From Candidatus Mediterraneibacter stercorigallinarum (lineage in GTDB: Bacteria; Bacillota; Clostridia; Lachnospirales; Lachnospiraceae), in the NCBI GenBank assembly GCA_019116185.1, contig DXCD01000261.1, positions 1 through 39,235 on the forward strand: a DNA stretch of 39,235 nucleotides, read 5' to 3'. Every line of letters starts with the position of its first letter. The first letter of the stretch is position 1. Shown here piece by piece: positions 15,994 through 23,991 of this stretch. The notes beneath the pieces are model-generated. The model had not been told where the DNA came from and made no database searches. It was given only the letters and a program-made list of their open reading frames with translations. The position numbers and the translations under genes are program-made.

Positions 15994-17337
15994 ATGGATA
16001 TAGAAGCGGCAATGAAACGGATACCGCCCCACAGCATTGAAGCAGAGCAGGCCGTGCTGGGGGCGATGCTTATGAATAAGGATGCTGTCATGGTGGCGTC
16101 GGAGATGCTCACGGGCGATGATTTCTACCAGACAGCATATGGGATCCTGTTCGATGCTGTGGTGGAGCTTTTTAAAGAAGGGCGGCCGGTGGACCTGATC
16201 ACTCTGCAGGAGCATCTGAAATCAAAGGATGTCCCGCCGGAGATCAGCAGCATGGAATTTGCCAGGGAGCTTCTTGCAGGGACGCAGACATCCGCGAATA
16301 TTAAATATTATGCGGAGATTGTAAAGGATAAGGCGATCCTGCGGAGACTGATCAAGATCAACGAAGAGATCGCCAACGCCTGCTATCTTGAGAACCGTCC
16401 GATTGAGGAAATACTGGATCAGACAGAGAAGCAGGTGTTTGAGCTGGTAGAACACGGTAATTCCCAGGAATACGTACCCATCCGCCAGGTCGTGCTCAAC
16501 GCGCTTGACGTAATCGAGAAGGCTTCAAAGACAAAGGGAACTGTAACAGGCATCCCTACCGGGTTTATTGATCTTGATTATAAACTTTCCGGGCTTCAGC
16601 GCTCGGACCTGGTGCTCATCGCAGCCCGTCCGTCAATGGGAAAGACGGCGTTCGTGCTCAATATTGCTCAGCATGTGGCTTTCCGCCAGAATCTGGCGGT
16701 GGCGATCTTCAGTCTTGAGATGTCCAAGGAACAGCTCGTGAACCGTCTGTTCTCTCTGGAATCCCATGTGGATGCCCAGGTATTAAGGACTGGTACTCTG
16801 TCAGATACAGACTGGGAGAAACTGATCGAAGGCGCGGGGACAATCGGAAATTCAAGGATGATCATCGATGACACATCCGGCATTTCTATTTCCGAGATGC
16901 GGTCCAAATGCAGGAAATATAAGCTGGAGCAGGGGCTTGACCTGATTATCATCGACTACCTCCAGCTCATGAGCGGGAGCGGCGGCAGGAAGAATGAGAG
17001 CCGTCAGCAGGAAATTTCAGAGATATCCCGTTCGCTTAAGGGGCTTGCGCGTGAACTGAACGTGCCGGTCATCGCGCTGTCGCAGCTCAGCCGTGCCGTG
17101 GAGCAGAGAACGGACAAGCGGCCCATGCTCTCAGACCTCCGTGAGTCCGGAGCCATCGAGCAGGATGCGGACGTGTGTATGTTTATATACAGGGATGATT
17201 ATTATAATCCTGATACGGAAGATAAGAACATAGCGGAAATCATCATCGCAAAGCAGAGAAACGGTCCTATCGGGACCGTGCGCCTTGCGTGGATGCCGCA
17301 GTACACACGCTTCGGGAATGAACTGCGGCAGCAGTAG
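15994..17337 (+). CDS. dnaB: Replicative DNA helicase DnaB
   Basis: Hexameric helicase that unwinds DNA ahead of the replisome; named DnaC in Bacillus. The 447-residue protein has the N-terminal primase-interaction domain (PPHSIEAEQAVLGAML, about 10-110), a linker and the RecA-like domain with Walker A AARPSMGKTAF (about 210-220), FSLEMSKEQL, IIIDYLQLM (Walker B), and QEISEISRSLKGLARELNVP. No intein. AAGGAGA precedes the ATG. The gene ends six bases from the end of the convergent MerR-like gene; no terminator is visible between them. Confidence 0.97.
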   Translation: MDIEAAMKRIPPHSIEAEQAVLGAMLMNKDAVMVASEMLTGDDFYQTAYGILFDAVVELFKEGRPVDLITLQEHLKSKDVPPEISSMEFARELLAGTQTSANIKYYAEIVKDKAILRRLIKINEEIANACYLENRPIEEILDQTEKQVFELVEHGNSQEYVPIRQVVLNALDVIEKASKTKGTVTGIPTGFIDLDYKLSGLQRSDLVLIAARPSMGKTAFVLNIAQHVAFRQNLAVAIFSLEMSKEQLVNRLFSLESHVDAQVLRTGTLSDTDWEKLIEGAGTIGNSRMIIDDTSGISISEMRSKCRKYKLEQGLDLIIIDYLQLMSGSGGRKNESRQQEISEISRSLKGLARELNVPVIALSQLSRAVEQRTDKRPMLSDLRESGAIEQDADVCMFIYRDDYYNPDTEDKNIAEIIIAKQRNGPIGTVRLAWMPQYTRFGNELRQQ

Positions 17338-17343
17338 AGGCGT

Positions 17344-17973
17344 TTATGTAAAGATTTTTCTCAATTTCATGATAGCGCCGCCTTTGGCAGATTCTTTTCT
17401 TGCTGTCTGCTGCTGGCGGATCAGGGAGTCCAGCCTGCGGAAATGCTCTTCCTGCTGGCGCTCCTTAGCCTGGAGAAGGAAATCCATCTCATGCATGACA
17501 TCAGCGGTCACAGTGCTGCTGATGTCTTTTTTTAATACATCATTATTCTCGCTGAGGGCTTCGCGGAAGACATCGCCTACAAGAGCACGCATCTGCTCTA
17601 TATTTTTCAGAGGGATCATAACGTCTCCTGATTCAGAGGCAGGCTGTATGGAAGGAGCAGATACGGCAGCAGAGACCGGCACAGCAGCCGGAGTCTTGCT
17701 GTGATCAGGAGACGGTTCGCCGCCGGACTTCATCTTTTGCCGGGTTTCTTTGAGCTCCGGGATCAGAGGCTTTAATTCTCGCAGCAGCATTCCTTCATCT
17801 TTAAGTTTTTTAATACAGCGGAAAAGCTGAATGTCGTCATTGGTATAATATCGATGGCCCATTTCCGTGCGCCCGATTGTCAGACCGAGTTCTTCTTCCC
17901 AATATCTCAAGACATGGGATTCAACATCTACCTGTTTCGCGGCTTCGGAAATCATAAATCTGACCTCGCCCAT
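17344..17973 (-). CDS. MerR-type helix-turn-helix protein with C-terminal coiled coil
   Basis: 209 residues. The N-terminal winged helix (about 5-75) is MerR-like: MISEAAKQVDVESHVLRYWE, then HRYYTNDDIQLFRCIKKLKDEG. A Pro/Ser/Ala-rich linker (about 85-115) leads to a Gln/Glu/Arg-rich helix (about 120-195) and a short basic, amphipathic C terminus MKLRKIF. There are no Cys metal or ligand-binding features, so a metal sensor is unlikely. The architecture (MerR HTH, coiled coil, possible membrane-binding tail) resembles RacA-type chromosome-anchoring proteins, but this is an analogy only. AAGGAGG lies 11 bases before the ATG. Confidence 0.8.
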   Translation of the reverse strand: MGEVRFMISEAAKQVDVESHVLRYWEEELGLTIGRTEMGHRYYTNDDIQLFRCIKKLKDEGMLLRELKPLIPELKETRQKMKSGGEPSPDHSKTPAAVPVSAAVSAPSIQPASESGDVMIPLKNIEQMRALVGDVFREALSENNDVLKKDISSTVTADVMHEMDFLLQAKERQQEEHFRRLDSLIRQQQTARKESAKGGAIMKLRKIFT

Positions 17974-18064
17974 TAATATTTATACCTCCTTATTCTGATC
18001 TGCTGATCTTTAAGCAGGACATGTCACAGCTGAGCCGTGTCAGGGCTGTCCCGACTTTATGGAT

Positions 18065-18073
18065 ATTATAGCA
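18065..18073 (-). promoter_or_regulatory. Extended -10 promoter for the MerR-like gene
   Basis: On the minus strand, TGCTATAAT is a perfect extended -10 element 92 bases before the start codon. The -35 region is poor. Confidence 0.5.
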
Positions 18074-18129
18074 CACAGAGAATCAGGATAAGGAAACAAT
18101 CGTTCGTGAAGTTACGACAAATAGGGATG

Positions 18130-19071
18130 TCAGTTTACATCTGTCTGGCGGCTGCGATCAGAATTTGTCGGGATTTTATTATCAGCAAGGGTATCCTTAA
18201 GCCTGTTTAAAAACAGTTCTGCCGCCGGGGAAAAGACCTGATATTTTTTCCAGATAATGCTGAGCCCGGATTCCAGCGTGGGCGTCAGGGGACGGAAACA
18301 CAGGCTGCTGTTAGAGGAGGTGTTTACCAGACGGTCAAGTGTGACCGCGTATCCCACTCCAGCCTCCACCATGATCGCTGCGTTATACAGGAGGTTATAA
18401 GTCGCTACGATATCCAGTTTGTCAAAGTCCGCTCCGAACCAGTCGGCGAATCCGTTTTCGCTTCTGTGAGGAGATAGCACCTGCCTGGAGCAGATAAGAG
18501 GAAGATCCAGAAGATCTTCTTTTTTTATACAATTTTTCCCTGCAAGAGGGCTGTCCTTCCTCATGACGACTCCCCAGGTGTCTTTATCGGAGAGGTTCAG
18601 ATAATCATATTTTGTAATGTCCGCGGGCTGGATTATGATTCCGAAGTCCAGGAGTCCCTTGTCGAGACGTTCGGTTACATCTTCCGCGTTTCCGCTGTGC
18701 AGGTGATAGTGGATGCCGGGAAATTCATCGCGCAGCCTGTTGATGAGCTCTGCGATCTGCCGGACTGCCTGGGTTTCGCCGCCGCCGATATAGATATCTC
18801 CGCTCAGACTGTCCGCCATAGAGGTGAACTCAGATTCCGTCTTATCTACCATGGCGATGATCTCCTCTGCACGCTTCCGCAGCAGCATGCCTTCCGGCGT
18901 GAGCGCTACCCGGTGGCTCTTCCGGATCAGAAGCTGCTGTCCCAGTTCTTCCTCCAGATCCCGGATCTGCCTGGATAGTGTGGGCTGTGTCAGATGCAGG
19001 AAATTTGCGGCTCCCGTAATATTTCCTTCCCTTGCGACTGCAAGAAAATAGCGAAGTACACGCAGTTCCAT
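18130..19071 (-). CDS. LysR family transcriptional regulator
   Basis: 313 residues with the standard layout: winged helix-turn-helix at 1-60 (YFLAVAREGNITGAANFLHLTQPTLSRQIRDLEEELG), a linker helix, then a substrate-binding-like effector domain (about 90-295). It is transcribed divergently from the 19275-23142 cluster, the usual arrangement for a LysR regulator and its target. The effector is unknown. GGAGGG lies upstream of the ATG. No clear terminator follows before the MerR promoter region. Confidence 0.92.
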   Translation of the reverse strand: MELRVLRYFLAVAREGNITGAANFLHLTQPTLSRQIRDLEEELGQQLLIRKSHRVALTPEGMLLRKRAEEIIAMVDKTESEFTSMADSLSGDIYIGGGETQAVRQIAELINRLRDEFPGIHYHLHSGNAEDVTERLDKGLLDFGIIIQPADITKYDYLNLSDKDTWGVVMRKDSPLAGKNCIKKEDLLDLPLICSRQVLSPHRSENGFADWFGADFDKLDIVATYNLLYNAAIMVEAGVGYAVTLDRLVNTSSNSSLCFRPLTPTLESGLSIIWKKYQVFSPAAELFLNRLKDTLADNKIPTNSDRSRQTDVN

Positions 19072-19163
19072 TATGTGTCCCTCCTTTGTGGCTGTGCTGT
19101 AAGCCGGTTATTGATTCCTGTTTTTTCTCAGTTATAGCTAAATAGCCGGCGTATCTGATAATA

Positions 19164-19192
19164 ATTATATATAGCTGTCGAATACCTGTAAA
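19164..19192 (-). promoter_or_regulatory. Sigma-A promoter of the LysR gene
   Basis: On the minus strand: TTTACA (19187-19192), 17-base spacer, TATAAT (19164-19169). That is 5/6 and 6/6 matches to consensus, about 92 bases before the start codon. The AT-rich area around 19161-19170 is partly palindromic and could hold a LysR half-site. Confidence 0.65.
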
Positions 19193-19219
19193 GCATATCA
19201 AAACATAAAAATTAAGCAT

Positions 19220-19248
19220 TTGCTATTCCCGGGGCATGGCACTACAAT
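19220..19248 (+). promoter_or_regulatory. Sigma-A-like promoter of the LysR-divergent cluster
   Basis: TTGCTA (19220-19225), 17-base spacer, TACAAT (19243-19248), 26 bases before the 19275 start codon. The -35 box lies 27 bases from the LysR -35, so one bound regulator could affect both promoters. Confidence 0.6.
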
Positions 19249-19274
19249 AAAGACAGCAAGGAGGTAGCACAGAG

Positions 19275-19514
19275 ATGGAAGTAATGGATGAAGACCGGAT
19301 TTTCAGGATACGGCGGAATCTGTCAGATGCCGGGTGCAGCGCGTCTCAGATCGTTCAGTTCCTTGAGCTGGAAGAACAGCGGAAACGCCAGGAGCAGTAC
19401 CAGATGCTATCCCGGCAGCGCGCCCTGCTTCTGAAAGAGTTACACCAGGATCAATTTAGGATCGACTGCCTTGACTACATGGTATTCACCATGCAGAAAG
19501 AAGACGCAGAGTAA
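19275..19514 (+). CDS. 79-residue helical protein, first gene of the LysR-divergent cluster
   Basis: Highly charged, predicted all-helical protein (RNLSDAGCSASQIVQFLELEE, then QRALLLKELHQDQFRIDCLDYMV) with two Cys residues and no membrane segment. The second half resembles the effector-side helix of MerR-type regulators, where a helix ends in an IDCLDY-like motif, but no DNA-binding domain is present. AAGGAGG sits 10 bases before the ATG; an internal ATG at 19284 is a weaker choice. It is followed after 38 bases by the hydrolase gene. The function is unknown; a small adaptor or regulatory partner is a guess. Confidence 0.75.
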   Translation: MEVMDEDRIFRIRRNLSDAGCSASQIVQFLELEEQRKRQEQYQMLSRQRALLLKELHQDQFRIDCLDYMVFTMQKEDAE

Positions 19515-19552
19515 ATCGGGAATTCAAATATAAAGAAACGGAGGAGTTTGAT

Positions 19553-20551
19553 ATGGAAGAGAAATTAGTTTTGACGGAAGAATGGGATAAGACATTTCCG
19601 AAGAGTGATAAGGTAAATCATCGCAAAGTAACGTTTCATAACCGTTATGGGATTACGCTGGCGGCGGATCTGTATGAGCCTAAAGACGCGGAAGGGAAGC
19701 TGGCGGCAATCGCTGTCTGCGGACCTTTCGGCGCGGTGAAAGAGCAGGCGTCCGGTCTCTACGCACAGACCATGGCTGAGAGAGGATTCCTTACGATCGC
19801 GTTTGACCCGTCGTTTACCGGCGAGAGCGGCGGGCAGCCCAGGTATATGGCGTCTCCGGATATCAACACAGAAGATTTCCAGGCGGCGGTAGATTTCTTG
19901 TCCGTGCAGGACAATGTGGACCCGGAGAAGATCGGCATCATCGGGATCTGCGGATGGGGCGGCATGGCGCTGAATACAGCGGCGCTCGACACGAGGGTCA
20001 AGGCTGCTGTTGCTTCCACTATGTATGATATGACCCGTGTCAATGCGAAAGGTTATTTTGACTATGAGGATTCGGAAGGTGCAAGATATGCGAAGCGCCA
20101 GGCGTTGAATGCCCAGAGGATCGAAGATTATAAAAACGGAAGCTACGCTTTAGGCGGGGGCGTGGTAGACCCGCTGCCGGAAGACGCGCCGTTCTTTGTA
20201 AAAGACTATTATGACTATTACAAGACGGAACGGGGATATCATCCGCGCTCCCTGAATTCTAACGGCGGATGGAATGTGACCGGCTGTATGTCGTTTCTGA
20301 ACCAGCCGATCCTGAAGTACAGCAATGAGATCCGCAGCGCGGTCTTGATCATCCATGGCGAGAAGGCGCATTCATGCTACTTCAGCAGAGATGCTTTTGC
20401 AGATATGGTGAAAGACAATCCGTATGCGGACAATAAAGAACTCATGATCATTCCGGACGCAGTGCACACGGACCTGTATGACAGGACGGACATTATTCCC
20501 TTTGGGAAGATGGAGGAGTTCTTCCGGAATGCCATGGGGCAGAATAAATAA
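19553..20551 (+). CDS. Alpha/beta hydrolase with cysteine nucleophile (dienelactone-hydrolase-like)
   Basis: 332-residue cytosolic alpha/beta-hydrolase. The nucleophile elbow reads GICGWGG, so Cys133 replaces the usual Ser, as in dienelactone hydrolases and the YcjY-like group. Candidates for the rest of the triad are Glu270 in LIIHGEKAH and His305 in PDAVHTDLYD. An oxyanion-side motif VCGPFGAVKEQ (near 55-65) and FDPSFTGESGGQPR (84-97) are typical of the group. An inserted lid region rich in Tyr/Asp is at about 165-250. Substrate unknown. Second gene of the cluster, with GGAGGAG upstream. Confidence 0.85.
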   Translation: MEEKLVLTEEWDKTFPKSDKVNHRKVTFHNRYGITLAADLYEPKDAEGKLAAIAVCGPFGAVKEQASGLYAQTMAERGFLTIAFDPSFTGESGGQPRYMASPDINTEDFQAAVDFLSVQDNVDPEKIGIIGICGWGGMALNTAALDTRVKAAVASTMYDMTRVNAKGYFDYEDSEGARYAKRQALNAQRIEDYKNGSYALGGGVVDPLPEDAPFFVKDYYDYYKTERGYHPRSLNSNGGWNVTGCMSFLNQPILKYSNEIRSAVLIIHGEKAHSCYFSRDAFADMVKDNPYADNKELMIIPDAVHTDLYDRTDIIPFGKMEEFFRNAMGQNK

Positions 20552-20599
20552 TTAACAGGGGTTATATAAATTTTTCTGGATAAGAGGTGCTTGTTTTAA

Positions 20600-21454
20600 A
20601 TGGAACTGATTGAGAATAAAACTTTTGATGAAGAACGCGCTCTCTACGGAAGTGACGGTATTACTATAAAGAACTGCCGGTTTGACGGGCCGGCGGACGG
20701 CGAGAGCGCCCTGAAGGAGAGCCGGAATATTGTGGCGGACAGCTGCTTTTTCAACCTGCGTTATCCGTTCTGGCATGACCATGATCTCACGATCAGCAGC
20801 AGTGAAATGACAGAGCTGTGCCGCGCGGCCCTCTGGTATTCGGAGCATGTCAGAATCACGGATACCAAAATGCATGGCATCAAAGCTGTCCGGGAATGCC
20901 GGGATGTGACCATTGAAAATTCGGATATCATTTCGCCGGAATTCGGCTGGTCCGCTTCAGGCATCCGGATGAAAAACTGTACGGCAGAGAGTGAATATTT
21001 TCTAATGCGTGCAAAAGACATCGAGTTTTCCAATGTTACTTTCAAAGGGAAATACTCTTTCCAGTATATTGAGAACGCGGTGCTCAGCGGCTGTCGTCTG
21101 GATACAAAGGATGCTTTCTGGCATGCGAAGAATGTCACAGTGAAAGACAGTGTGGTCAAAGGCGAATATCTGGCATGGTATTCGGAGGGGCTGACCCTGA
21201 TCAACTGCAGGATCATCGGAACACAGCCGTTCTGTTACTGTAAAGACCTGAAGCTGATTAACTGTGAAATGACGGATACTGACCTCTGCTTTGAGAAGTC
21301 AGATGTAGAGGCCGAGATAAACACTCCGGTGATCAGCATTAAAAACCCGCATTCCGGCACGATCAGAGTGCCTTCCGTGGGCGAGATCATTATGGATGAA
21401 CCGGAAGCAAAGGGGAAGGTCATTACCGGATGCGAGGCAGAGAACTGTGCCTGA
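20600..21454 (+). CDS. DUF3737 family right-handed beta-helix protein
   Basis: 284 residues built of repeated short strands with turn motifs such as IKNCRFDG, VTIENSDI, IRMKNCTA, VTVKDSVV and LINCRIIG. This is the pattern of a right-handed beta helix and matches DUF3737. There is no signal peptide, so it is cytosolic. Beta helices often bind or act on carbohydrates, but no catalytic residues can be assigned. It lies 48 bases after the hydrolase in the same orientation, and proteins of this family tend to occur in such redox/hydrolase clusters (recalled, not checked). Confidence 0.85.
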   Translation: MELIENKTFDEERALYGSDGITIKNCRFDGPADGESALKESRNIVADSCFFNLRYPFWHDHDLTISSSEMTELCRAALWYSEHVRITDTKMHGIKAVRECRDVTIENSDIISPEFGWSASGIRMKNCTAESEYFLMRAKDIEFSNVTFKGKYSFQYIENAVLSGCRLDTKDAFWHAKNVTVKDSVVKGEYLAWYSEGLTLINCRIIGTQPFCYCKDLKLINCEMTDTDLCFEKSDVEAEINTPVISIKNPHSGTIRVPSVGEIIMDEPEAKGKVITGCEAENCA

Positions 21455-21513
21455 AAGGGCGGATCAAAGAATGGGGAGAAGATCTGCGAAAAAGGTAAAT
21501 ATACAGGTGAATT

Positions 21514-22020
21514 ATGAAAAACAAAACAGATGATCTTCTTACACAGATGAAGGAGGGCGCTGCGCTGACAAAAGCGCAGCGTTTCCGTCTTGTGCTGACA
21601 TTGAGTATACCGGCGATCCTGGCGCAGATCGCGTCTGTGGTCATGGGATATATTGACGCTGCCATGGTTGGACGGCTGGGCGCGGAAGCATCTGCATCGA
21701 TCAGCCTCGTTTCAAGCAGCACATGGCTGTTCGGCGGAATGAGCGGTGCAGTGGCGTCCGGTTTTTCGATTCAGGCAGCTTATCATATCGTGGCAGGAGC
21801 CCTGAGAGGTGCCGGGGACACGCTGGTTCCAAGTATAATGAATTTCGGCAGCATCTGGCTGGTGCGTCTGCCGCTGGCAGTGTTCCTGACCGGGAAGATC
21901 GGGCTTGAGGGCGCGTGGATCGCCATGTGCCTGGAGCTGTGCTTCCGGGGAACGATCTTCCTGATCCGGCTCTATCGTGAAAAATGGATGAAGCAGCCGG
22001 TGGTCCGGCGGGATGATTGA
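21514..22020 (+). pseudogene. MATE family efflux transporter with large internal in-frame deletion
   Basis: Only 168 residues, against about 450 for complete MATE transporters. Residues 1-86 match the MATE N terminus (LTLSIPAILAQIASVVMGYIDAAMVGRLG, then WLFGGMSGAVASGFSIQ). From about residue 88 the sequence continues directly with a C-terminal part (IVAGALRGAGDTLVPSIMNF, WIAMCLELCFRGTIFLIRLYR). The reading frame is kept across the junction near 21772-21785, so roughly 280 residues are missing, and with them most membrane segments. A normal transporter cannot be formed. The upstream neighbour is DUF3737 (59 bases away) and the aldo/keto reductase follows 27 bases downstream. A small functional remnant cannot be excluded, because start, frame and stop are intact. 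Confidence 0.8.
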
Positions 22021-22047
22021 CATATAAGAAAAGGGGAATATGATTTC

Positions 22048-23142
22048 ATGGAATACAGAATAAACCAAAGGACAAAAGACAGGATCAGCGCGATCGGGAT
22101 CGGTACTGCCTGTCTGTCAGACGCTTCGGAGAAAGAAGCGCTGGAAGCACTCGAGCTGGCGCATGAGGGCGGCGTCAATTACATTGACCTGGCGGCTGCT
22201 TCAGCGGAGTGCTTCGGATACTGCGGCAGATTTTTTGAAAAAAAGCGCGGCAGCGTAATGTATCAGATTCATTTCGGTGCGGAATACTCCAGCGGAAAAT
22301 ACGGGTGGACCACAGCGCTGGAGAAGGTGAAGCGGTCTGTTGACTGGCAGCTTAACACACTGCGGACCGATTATATTGATTATGGATTCATCCACTGCCT
22401 GGACGAGGAAAGCGACTGGGATGCATACCGCAGAAACGGGGTGCTGGATTATCTTCTCAGAATGAAAGAGCAGGGCATTGTCCGGCATATGGGGACTTCT
22501 TCCCATACGCCTGCGCTTGCGAACCAGGTGTTAGATACCGGGCTTGTGGATATGCTGATGTTCTCCATCAATCCCGGATATGATTACCGCCAGGGCGAGT
22601 ACGCCAACGGGAGCCCGGACGAGAGGATGGATCTTTACAGACGCTGCCAGAAAGAGGGCGTGGGGATCTCTGTGATGAAGGCATTCTCCGGCGGGCAGCT
22701 CCTGGATGAAAAGACTTCGCCATTTGGAAAGGCGCTGACACAGTACCAGTGTATTCAGTATGCCCTGGATAAGCCGGGTGTGCTCACCGTGGTCGCCGGA
22801 ATCCGGGAAAAAGAGGATATGAAGCAGCTGCTGGGATTTTTTGACGCGCCGGAAGAAGAGAGAGATTATTCGGTGATCGGGACTTTTACGCCGAATGACG
22901 CGGCGGGAAAATGCGTGTACTGCAATCACTGCCATCCCTGTCCCGCAGGGCTGGATATTGCCCTGATCAATAAATATTATGACCTCTCCCGCGCGGGTGA
23001 CATCCTGGCAGAAGGACATTATGATAAGCTGGAGAAAAAGGCGTCTGACTGTATCCGGTGCGGGCACTGCAATAAGAGATGCCCGTTCAAAGTGGACCAG
23101 ATGAAACGGATGGAAGAGATCGCGGGATATTTCGGCAGATAA
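22048..23142 (+). CDS. Aldo/keto reductase-like protein with C-terminal 2[4Fe-4S] ferredoxin domain
   Basis: 364 residues: an aldo/keto reductase TIM barrel (about 1-270) followed by an iron-sulfur tail. Two clusters of cysteines are seen, C289, C292, C295, C298-Pro and C335, C338, C341, C345-Pro. In classical members the tetrad is Asp, Tyr, Lys, His. Here Asp47 (YIDLAAAS) and His116 (FIHCLDE) are kept, but the Tyr position (five after the Asp) is Ser52, and the Lys position appears to be His75 (MYQIHFG). The enzyme therefore probably uses another chemistry, or flavin/iron-sulfur electron transfer. The first Cys motif also has spacing 2-2-2 rather than 2-2-3. Last gene of the LysR-divergent cluster. 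Confidence 0.88.
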   Translation: MEYRINQRTKDRISAIGIGTACLSDASEKEALEALELAHEGGVNYIDLAAASAECFGYCGRFFEKKRGSVMYQIHFGAEYSSGKYGWTTALEKVKRSVDWQLNTLRTDYIDYGFIHCLDEESDWDAYRRNGVLDYLLRMKEQGIVRHMGTSSHTPALANQVLDTGLVDMLMFSINPGYDYRQGEYANGSPDERMDLYRRCQKEGVGISVMKAFSGGQLLDEKTSPFGKALTQYQCIQYALDKPGVLTVVAGIREKEDMKQLLGFFDAPEEERDYSVIGTFTPNDAAGKCVYCNHCHPCPAGLDIALINKYYDLSRAGDILAEGHYDKLEKKASDCIRCGHCNKRCPFKVDQMKRMEEIAGYFGR

Positions 23143-23171
23143 CAGTAAATCTTATAACACTTAAAACTATC

Positions 23172-23185
23172 TTACAATATAGTAA
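23172..23185 (+). promoter_or_regulatory. BceR-like operator before the response regulator gene
   Basis: TTACAATATAGTAA fits the BceR-type consensus as I recall it (TNACA, 4 bases, TGTAA) with one mismatch, and also lies in a CTTAC/GTAAG dyad (23171-23186). Its centre is about 44 bases before the predicted transcription start, as expected for an OmpR-type activator. Confidence 0.45.
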
Positions 23186-23206
23186 GGAAAAACCCTCCTG
23201 AAACTG

Positions 23207-23215
23207 TGGTATAAT
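23207..23215 (+). promoter_or_regulatory. Extended -10 promoter of the regulator/kinase operon
   Basis: TGGTATAAT (23207-23215) is a perfect extended -10 element; the -35 region is poor, consistent with an activator-dependent promoter. The leader of about 75 bases holds a GC-rich hairpin CAGCCCG/CGGGCTG (23235-23255). Confidence 0.6.
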
Positions 23216-23295
23216 GATCACACGAAGCGTGAAACAGCCCGATACAGCCGGGCTGCCCCGCTGTGTGCAGCAGACGAGTTTCGGGAGGGATTTTT

Positions 23296-23991
23296 ATGTG
23301 CAGATTACTGTTGCTGGAGGATGACCAGGGGCTGATCGACGGCCTGAAGTATTCTCTTGAGAAGAACGGATTTGAACTGGATGTGGCGAGGAGCGTCCGG
23401 GAAGCGGAGCATGCCCTGAGGGCGGACCATCCGTATGACATGCTTCTTCTGGATGTGACCCTTCCGGATGGCACGGGGTTCATGATCTGTGAGAAAGTGC
23501 GCGCGTCCGGGGATACGACGCCTATCATATTTCTTACCGCCGCGGATGAGGAGACCAGCATTATCCGCGGGCTGGACAGCGGCGGGGACGACTATATCAC
23601 AAAGCCGTTCAAGCTGGGAGAACTCTGCTCGCGCATCCGCGCCCTGCTTCGGAGAAGCTCCATGCACAAGCCGGAAGCGGAGGGGAAGATCCGTTCCGGT
23701 CCGGTGCTCCTTGACAGGATCGCGGGCAAAGTATACCTGGGGGATAAGCTTCTGGAATTGACCGGAGCAGAGTACCGGCTTCTCTGCCTGTTCGTGCTCC
23801 ATGACGGACAGACGCTGACAAGGAATTTCATCCTTGATGAATTGTGGGACGGGCACGGGAATTTCGTGGATGACAATACACTGTCCGTCTATATCCGGCG
23901 TCTCAGGGAAAAGATCGAAGCGGAATCATCCCGGCCTGCCCACCTGCTGACGGTCCGGGGCGTAGGATACCGATGGGAGGGAGAAGCATGA
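23296..23991 (+). CDS. OmpR/PhoB-type response regulator
   Basis: 231 residues. The receiver domain (1-115) has acidic pocket Glu8/Asp9/Asp10, phosphoacceptor Asp53 (LLLDVTLPDG) and Lys103 (ITKPF). The winged helix DNA-binding domain (about 130-228) has DELWDGHGNFVDDNTLSVYIRRLRE and ends in RGVGYRW. The in-frame ATG at 23263 is rejected because GGGAGGG (23283-23289) serves the ATG at 23296. The stop overlaps the kinase start by 4 bases. It probably controls both this operon and the ABC transporter downstream, since similar operator-like boxes precede each. Confidence 0.93.
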   Translation: MCRLLLLEDDQGLIDGLKYSLEKNGFELDVARSVREAEHALRADHPYDMLLLDVTLPDGTGFMICEKVRASGDTTPIIFLTAADEETSIIRGLDSGGDDYITKPFKLGELCSRIRALLRRSSMHKPEAEGKIRSGPVLLDRIAGKVYLGDKLLELTGAEYRLLCLFVLHDGQTLTRNFILDELWDGHGNFVDDNTLSVYIRRLREKIEAESSRPAHLLTVRGVGYRWEGEA

